Assembly: GCF_022376445.1 (NCBI RefSeq)
Contig: NW_025955047.1
Location: 1-64,000 of the forward strand
DNA from: Fomitopsis serialis
Lineage: Eukaryota > Basidiomycota > Agaricomycetes > Polyporales > Fomitopsidaceae
DNA: 64,000 nucleotides
Direction: 5' to 3'
A model generated the notes under the pieces. The model was not told the DNA's origin, searched no databases, and saw only the letters and a program-made list of their open reading frames with translations. Below, in pieces: positions 58,897-64,000 of the stretch. Made by a program: the position numbers and the translations under genes. Position 1 is the stretch's first letter, and every line of letters begins with the position of its first letter.

Positions 58897-60774
58897 CTAC
58901 TGAGCACGCGTTCGACGGCCCGCGACGACGTCGTGCCCGGTTCGCGACTTGCGTAGACTAGTTGGTAGCCGAGCGTGAACGTCGGGGATCTGACAACGAT
59001 TTCGCATCTCACTACTCAGCACGAACATCACGACGGACAGACGATACTGACTGTACTTATCTGGACGCAACCTCCTCAGCTCCTGCATGAGCAGCGCGCA
59101 GCGCCGGCGCCGATCTTGTCGCGACACACAACAGTGTCAGCGTAGAACAGACACTGCGTAGGCCCCGGAGGACTCACCTGCGATCCGAGACCGAAGCTGA
59201 GTGGTCTGCCTGTCAACTTGAGGATTTGTCGGAACCATGAGGCTGCTAGGCCGCGAGATGAATGAAGCGCGGAACTCACGCGGTGACTGGATGCGTCGTG
59301 CCAATCGGGCCTCCTCCACCTGTTCACGCAAACGCTGGATCTCCGATTTGCGTTCTGCGAGGACAGTCTGGACCTTGCTGATCGCCGACTCGAGGGCCGC
59401 CTCCGTGGCGTTGACGTCGTGTTCGACCTCGACTTCAGACGCAAGAGCGCTAGTGGAGCCCTGCTCAGCTTGGTCGTCCGGTTCAGCCCTCGCTTGCTCA
59501 TCCTGTTGGCCGATGGGCGTGGACCGGGAGGGAGCAGCCACAGTCGCCCAAAGAGGCAGAGGAGCAGAGAACATAGCGTCGACATCGAGATCGAATAGAC
59601 CAGGAAATAGGCTGCCAGAAAGGGACAGTGCAGAACCTGAGCTTGCCAGAGGTCGGCCAGAATCTTCGGTGGCTAGCGTAGCGGGCCCAAGGAGGATCCT
59701 CGGCGAACCCCAGACCTCGTTCTCTGGCGATGCGAATCTGTCAACCGTAGAGTTATCGGAGACGACGATCTTCTGAGGGGATGCAGAGACATCGACAGGG
59801 CGGCCTTGTTTCTGCGTTCGGACGAAGCGACTAGAACTTGAGCTTGAGCTCCCGGCGGTGGGCTGGTCCTGGGCGGCACTCTGCGATGAGTCGTCGTCTT
59901 GGCTATCTTGTCTTGGGGTCTGCGTCCAAACACCGTGGGAAGCCTCAGAAGCAAGGTCCGAGTCGGAGAGAACGGGAGAAGAGTAAAAGAGACGCGTCGC
60001 CGCAGCTTTCTCGACGGAAGAGATCTCAGGAGAGGCCGGAGTGGAGAGGTCTTCGTCGCCCAGGTCTACGGAAGCCGGCTGTTTCCCACGAGCTGCAGAC
60101 GTCTTCCGTCCGCCGAGGGTATCAGTTCGACGGCGCTTGGGATAGGTTGGCTCAGAGTCGGACGTTGGCGAAGGCGGCCTGCGTCGCGCTGTCGCCGGGG
60201 AGTTCGGCCGAGTCCGCATTATACGCTGTGGACGCGTACTTGGCAAAGTGTGTTATCCGTAAGCCGCAAGGACGAGGGAGACGAGAGACTCACATTACGG
60301 GCACCATCGAGACGAATTCGACGGAGAGTCTGTAGCAGTGTTAGATGAAATGTGTCTGCACACACTCTACTTGGATGCGCACATGTGGTGCTCGTTGCGG
60401 AACTTGGGATCCGGAGGAGCCGACTCAAAGTCGTTCATGGCTGCCTGCAGCGCCTAGTATCGTCTCCGCGTATGAGTGTACGAGTCCCACTGCAGCAGAA
60501 ATGAAACAACCTCTTCCTCATCGTCGTCTTCAGCCTTCCATGTGCAATGGAGTACTGTTCCGGTTGCGTCAGAGCGGGAAAGTATCAGCATCATGCGGTT
60601 GGGTGTTCGGAAGCCGTATGTGTCGAGGTATGCGCAGGCCTTGTCCTTGTAGAATCGTCGTGCGGCTGCATCAGATCCAAGATAAGCGGTCCGTGTGATG
60701 CGGGAAATGTCGAAGCAGATGGCGGCTTTCAGTGTGCAGTCTAACGACTTGCTGGCTGATCGAGAAACAGGCAT
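58897..60774 (-). CDS. DLxxLG/CxW-domain coiled-coil protein, member 5
   Basis: Exon 1 (60774-60511, 88 codons) has the domain: AAICFDI 17-23, FYKD 41-44, YLDTYGF 49-55, VLHCTW 74-79, then an acidic run. Exon 2 (60453-60383, ALQAAMNDFESAPPDPKFRN) ends in a split AT codon. Exon 3 is a 36-nt phase-2 microexon (60329-60294). Exon 4 (60238-59280) is long and disordered, with an NLS-like YPKRRRTD and many Ser/Asp; it ends in a coiled coil (AALESAISKVQTVLAERKSE, IQRLREQVEEARLARRI). Short exons follow (QTTQLRSRIAG; ALLMQELRRLRPD). The exact 3' end, between 59050 and 58897, is uncertain. It sits between the two arms of an inverted duplication. Function unknown. Confidence 0.68.
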
Positions 60775-61544
60775 GCTTGCCAGTGGAAGTAGAGTGATAT
60801 AGTGACTGGCACAGAATGAGCGGATGGTGGGCGCGACTGCGCACGGATATGAAACAAAGCCAAGGGAGATCATATAGTGGTGGACGTTCAAACGTTCAAC
60901 GTTCAGGACAGGTGGAGGAGGACCTGGAGGTCCGAGGAGGTACGTTGGCGGCGGTTGTTGAACAACTGTGGGATCACATGATGGTTGGTGGACGCCACCG
61001 GCCCACCGCACACGGCGCCGGCACTGGCAGCCTGAGGAAAACACTTCATGTACATGAACTCATCACAGCTGGGATATGGGACGGATCTCAGCGATGTTCA
61101 TTGACCCGCTTACAGTATAGGGAATATCCTTGCCCCCGAGAAGAAACGACTCGGTAATTGTGCAGTATGTAAGTATGATGATGCCCGCCGGGCCTGGGCG
61201 GCTGGGCCGGTGCCAGGATAATTACTAGAATCCAGCAGGGATGCCTGAGGAGCGGTAGATGGGTATAGCATTACTTGCCGCGATCAGAGGTCTCGCGGCC
61301 ATGATGTAGTCGATATGGTTGCTAGTTGGAGTGAAGTACAATCTCGCCCACTGCGGGAGCTTAGCGCTTAGCGCTTAAGTCCCCTCCTCTGAGTCCGCCA
61401 CCACTTCATGGCGACGCTAAATGGGCTATGACGCCGGTCTGTAGTAACTTTGTACAGGCGATATCACAGGAATTTGTAGACTTTAAATGAGGCAGGAGTT
61501 TCAAACGTTGAGCTGTACCGTATGTAACTCGTCCTACTACTAGT
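60775..61544. other. No gene recognised
   Basis: The upstream flank of member 5; short ORFs only. Confidence 0.4.
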
Positions 61545-62040
61545 ACAAACCATCGGTTAAAACGAGTTAGCATAAGCAGTAAGCGCCAATAGCTCGATGC
61601 GACAAAAGATTAGCACCTCACTAAGGGCTTATGATCCAAGGCTTGCCATCTTGACGTCGTCGGGGCGTGAGGCCGCTTGACAAACCCCTTCTACAACCAC
61701 TGTCGATAACCAAAGCCCTGAACGAGGACCATCCGAGCCACTCTCGAGTTTCCTGCATCCCCGACACGTCACGTGCTTCACAGTGTCAGCTCCTGAACGG
61801 GTAGGACGTGATCGCTACAGAGACAACGGTCAGGCTTTCAGTACTCAGTCACCAAGGCAGGTCTATGACCGCTCCCAAGAGCACACGCTGGTCCAGGCGT
61901 TCGGTATATTGTTGATCTCGATGCGAATTCCGCGATGTAAGCTTCTGTCCTTATCTAGAATCCGAGATGTCGTCATCACATCGATACTGTAGTGCTGATC
62001 CGCGCCGCACGATCAGTTGCTAACAGCAGCGGACGGCGGA
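61545..62040 (+). repeat. Inverted duplication of about 450 bp, right arm
   Basis: Partner of 56320-56765. It contains about 60 bp of extra sequence near 61810-61850 and several small indels. Both ends fade out gradually. Confidence 0.85.
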
Positions 62041-63456
62041 CACTGGCAGACCACTGCTGGCAGTACTTAAGTAGCAGTGAATCTGTACATTTGGTGATAC
62101 ATGTCGCCCCCTTCGTAGACATTCTGATACAGGTTGAAGACAACACAAAGTTCGATCACAGCGTCGTACGGGAGCACAGCACGATGCGGGATGATAATTC
62201 CAGAGCTCGAACTCATCACCTGCATGATGCGAGTCAGCCACTCCGAGTGCATCCCGAGTTGCGACACATGGCGAATGAGTCAGGCATATGCATACGGGGT
62301 GTCGCTCGATGCTAGGGCACTCCCGGTCCCATGTACAGCCTGTTGCCTCGGTCCGGTTCTAGACTGCCTGTCAGGACATCGGTCATCGCACACACGTTGC
62401 CGTCGAGTGTGCTCGATTGGAAGCAACCAAATGGTCAGTGCATTGAACGCACGAGCCGCTTGCTATACCATCATCGAGGTAGCCGAACTTACAGTGCTTC
62501 CTCTTGTCCAAACCTCCGGGGATATGTCGCCTAGAGGCCAGTCACGCTCCAGCCACTTTATGACGTGGGCGCAACTTGTCGGACATAGCTACCGCAATCA
62601 ATGTTTCTTTGCATGTGAGTGCTTCCATAATCTCCGCGACGTATGAACGCTGTTCAAGTAACACTCGGACTCGATCATTGTGCCGGGTCCGTCCAGCGAT
62701 ACTGCAAGTCAGATGTGCGAAGTGACCGTAGCGACGGCGGAAACCTTCGTACGACGATTCAGCGAGTAGCGCAGATACAGAGAAAAAGTGCACTTAGCGC
62801 CGACTTAAGGTGCGCTCTGCCAGTTCGTAGCTGAGAGCGTCCCAGTCGAGGTGCACCGTCAGCTTGACGTGTTTGCGTATTTAGAGAGGCCCATCTCGTG
62901 GCTCCATTGGACCGTAGGGATTGCCCTGAAGCGCTCTATAAAACGTTCGCGGTGAACTGCAGCAGTGTATCTTTGTACGACATACCTGCAATGGTCTGAT
63001 CATCAGAGCAAGTCCAGGCCACAAAAAGCCGAACCCAACGCCGGAAGTTCGATCGTCTTGGGGCCCCGTTCGCTCGACGACCCGGTCACCGTGACAGTGG
63101 GTCACCGAGTAGAGAATAAAGGGTGCGAGGAAGTGGACAAAGAGACTACAACTACTAAGTTCTATATGTTTCCCCGGCCTCGGCTGCCGCATATGAACAT
63201 GAACAAGAACGGTAGACCCAAGTTACCAGTTGCTGGCCAGTGCGAGGGTAGTCCCAGGGAGTCTTGCGCCGTGTACAGCCAGCAGAACATCACGTGGTTC
63301 ACCCACACTGCCAATTTCTTCGCCAGGAGGGGGCTTCATGCTTTCTAGATCTCGCTGGCCACGGCGACGGGGAGTTTGGTGACAGAAGGTGATGACGTGT
63401 GAGAACATAGTGCCTCGGCTATCATTAATCTCGATGCCGCCGGGAGGTGGCTGCTT

Positions 63457-63458
<2 letters not shown>
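62041..63458. other. No gene recognised
   Basis: Short overlapping ORFs on both strands, the longest 170 codons (62134-62646, plus), none with a motif. Confidence 0.4.
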
Positions 63459-63487
<29 letters not shown>

Positions 63488-64000
63488 GGATGGCCATTGG
63501 GGCGCCAGCAAACTGACAATTGGTCAGTCCTGGTCGCCCAGCCTGCTAGCGGGTTTCCCCGCCTCCGCATATCCAGGGAGAAAATGCCTTTACGCACGGC
63601 ATGTTACAATGCCAGTGTGGGGCTCATCATCCATCGTCCCGTGCCTCGAGACTTGCCGGATCAATACCCACTAAAACCCGATTGTATTTCGTCCAGTCTT
63701 CTGGTAGCGCTAGCTCGTCTATCAACGTGCCGTTCCACGTCCTTAGTACCTTGTCTGTCTTTATGGCCTTTCTGCCGAAGCGCCGGTGGGTCAGAGACAT
63801 GTCTAAGTGTAATCGGTCGTTGATGGCCTTCACCCAGCGTGCCACTATGGCCCTTTCGGTGTGGTGCCAGTCGTCCTGGTCTTCGTGGCCGATGACACGC
63901 TCGCAACGAAGCTTCCAGACTAGGAAGGCCGACTCTGAGACGAGGATACGCCATAGTCTCTCGGCGCCCTTCCGTCTTCGACCCCTTGCGTGTGTCCATC
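63459..64000 (-). mobile_element. 3' end of a LINE-type (non-LTR) retrotransposon
   Basis: The minus strand reads from the window edge to a stop at 63627. The frame contains LWRILVSESAFLVWKLRCER, VARWVKAINDRLHLDMSLTH, LRTWNGTLIDE, LPEDW and VLVGI. This is the characteristic C-terminal segment of reverse-transcriptase polyproteins of Agaricomycete non-LTR elements, after the RNase H part. The untranslated tail of about 140 nt ends in poly(A): 29 T on the plus strand at 63459-63487. The frame is open for all 120-odd codons seen. The rest of the element lies beyond the right edge, so completeness and target-site duplication cannot be judged. Confidence 0.8.
63627..64000 (-). CDS. Reverse-transcriptase polyprotein, C-terminal end (partial)
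   Basis: About 124 codons without a stop, continuing past the window edge. It carries the Trp-Lys-Leu-Arg-Cys-Glu-Arg motif and the terminal VLVGI block of mushroom LINE ORF2 proteins. Catalytic RT motifs are outside the window. Confidence 0.75.
   Translation of the reverse strand, partial: WTHARGRRRKGAERLWRILVSESAFLVWKLRCERVIGHEDQDDWHHTERAIVARWVKAINDRLHLDMSLTHRRFGRKAIKTDKVLRTWNGTLIDELALPEDWTKYNRVLVGIDPASLEARDDG

Noticed and set aside
56320..62040. Reading the inverted arms as terminal repeats of a 5.7-kb DNA transposon
   Set aside because: The arm ends fade gradually, no target duplication was seen, and the inside contains ordinary family genes and no transposase.
1..64000. CRISPR arrays, operons and bacterial-type signals
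   Set aside because: The introns, eL24 and F-box genes show eukaryotic DNA; no spaced direct repeats of CRISPR type were seen.
1..64000. tRNA or rRNA genes
   Set aside because: No convincing B-box (GGTTCGANTCC) with a cloverleaf, and no rRNA stretch was found by eye; a covariance search was not possible.

Overview
The window looks like a stretch of nuclear genome from a filamentous basidiomycete (Agaricomycete; the mix of families would fit a polypore, but this is inference). The reasons are GC-rich coding sequence, many small GT-AG introns of about 46-70 nt, a fungal eL24 gene, several F-box genes, a caspase-domain gene of the mushroom type, and the 3' end of a non-LTR retrotransposon of a type common in mushrooms.

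Left part (1-25.5 kb). A caspase-domain gene (about 0.6-3.2 kb) is broken by a one-base frameshift. It is followed by a decayed F-box paralogue. Next come two convergent cell-cycle genes: an FHA-RING ubiquitin ligase of the Dma1/Chf type (6.3-8.0 kb) and a Spg1/Tem1-type septation GTPase (9.4-10.3 kb). From 11.5 to 19.0 kb lies a duplicated block. It holds an inverted pair of F-box genes (11.5 kb +, frameshifted; 17.9 kb -, intact) and a direct pair of a small conserved gene of unknown function (15.7 kb with open exons, 18.4-19.0 kb decayed). The ribosomal protein eL24 gene (19.7-20.3 kb) and a further F-box gene (24.1-25.5 kb) are normal housekeeping-style genes.

Right part (28.6-62 kb). This is accessory-looking DNA that carries a dispersed, previously unfamiliar gene family. 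I can trace five fairly complete members (28.6-29.8 -, 31.9-33.3 +, 43.2-44.7 +, 45.3-47.1 -, 58.9-60.8 -) and at least three partial or dead relatives (41.6-42.5 -, 48.9-49.1 +, 57.2-57.7 +). Each full member has a first exon of 67-88 codons encoding a small domain with a DLxxLGF-like core and a (V/I)xCxW end. A short helical second exon ends inside an AT|G-type split codon. A symmetrical phase-2 microexon of 24, 30 or 36 nt follows in four members, then a low-complexity Ser/Thr/Pro-rich exon with basic NLS-like clusters and psi-K-x-E motifs, and finally short coiled-coil exons. Three pairs of relatives are arranged head to head.

Also in this half are an unrecognised 214-aa gene (34.6-35.3 -), a beta-rich gene that weakly resembles aerolysin-type proteins (37.7-38.9 +), a 530-aa F-box gene (51.0-52.7 +), a diverged inverted duplication of about 450 bp flanking 56.8-61.5 kb, and a LINE-type 3' end with a 29-nt poly(A) at the right edge. 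The long stretches between these genes show only short, unrecognised ORFs.

All exon coordinates were worked out by hand from splice signals, phase and similarity between copies. No database search was possible.
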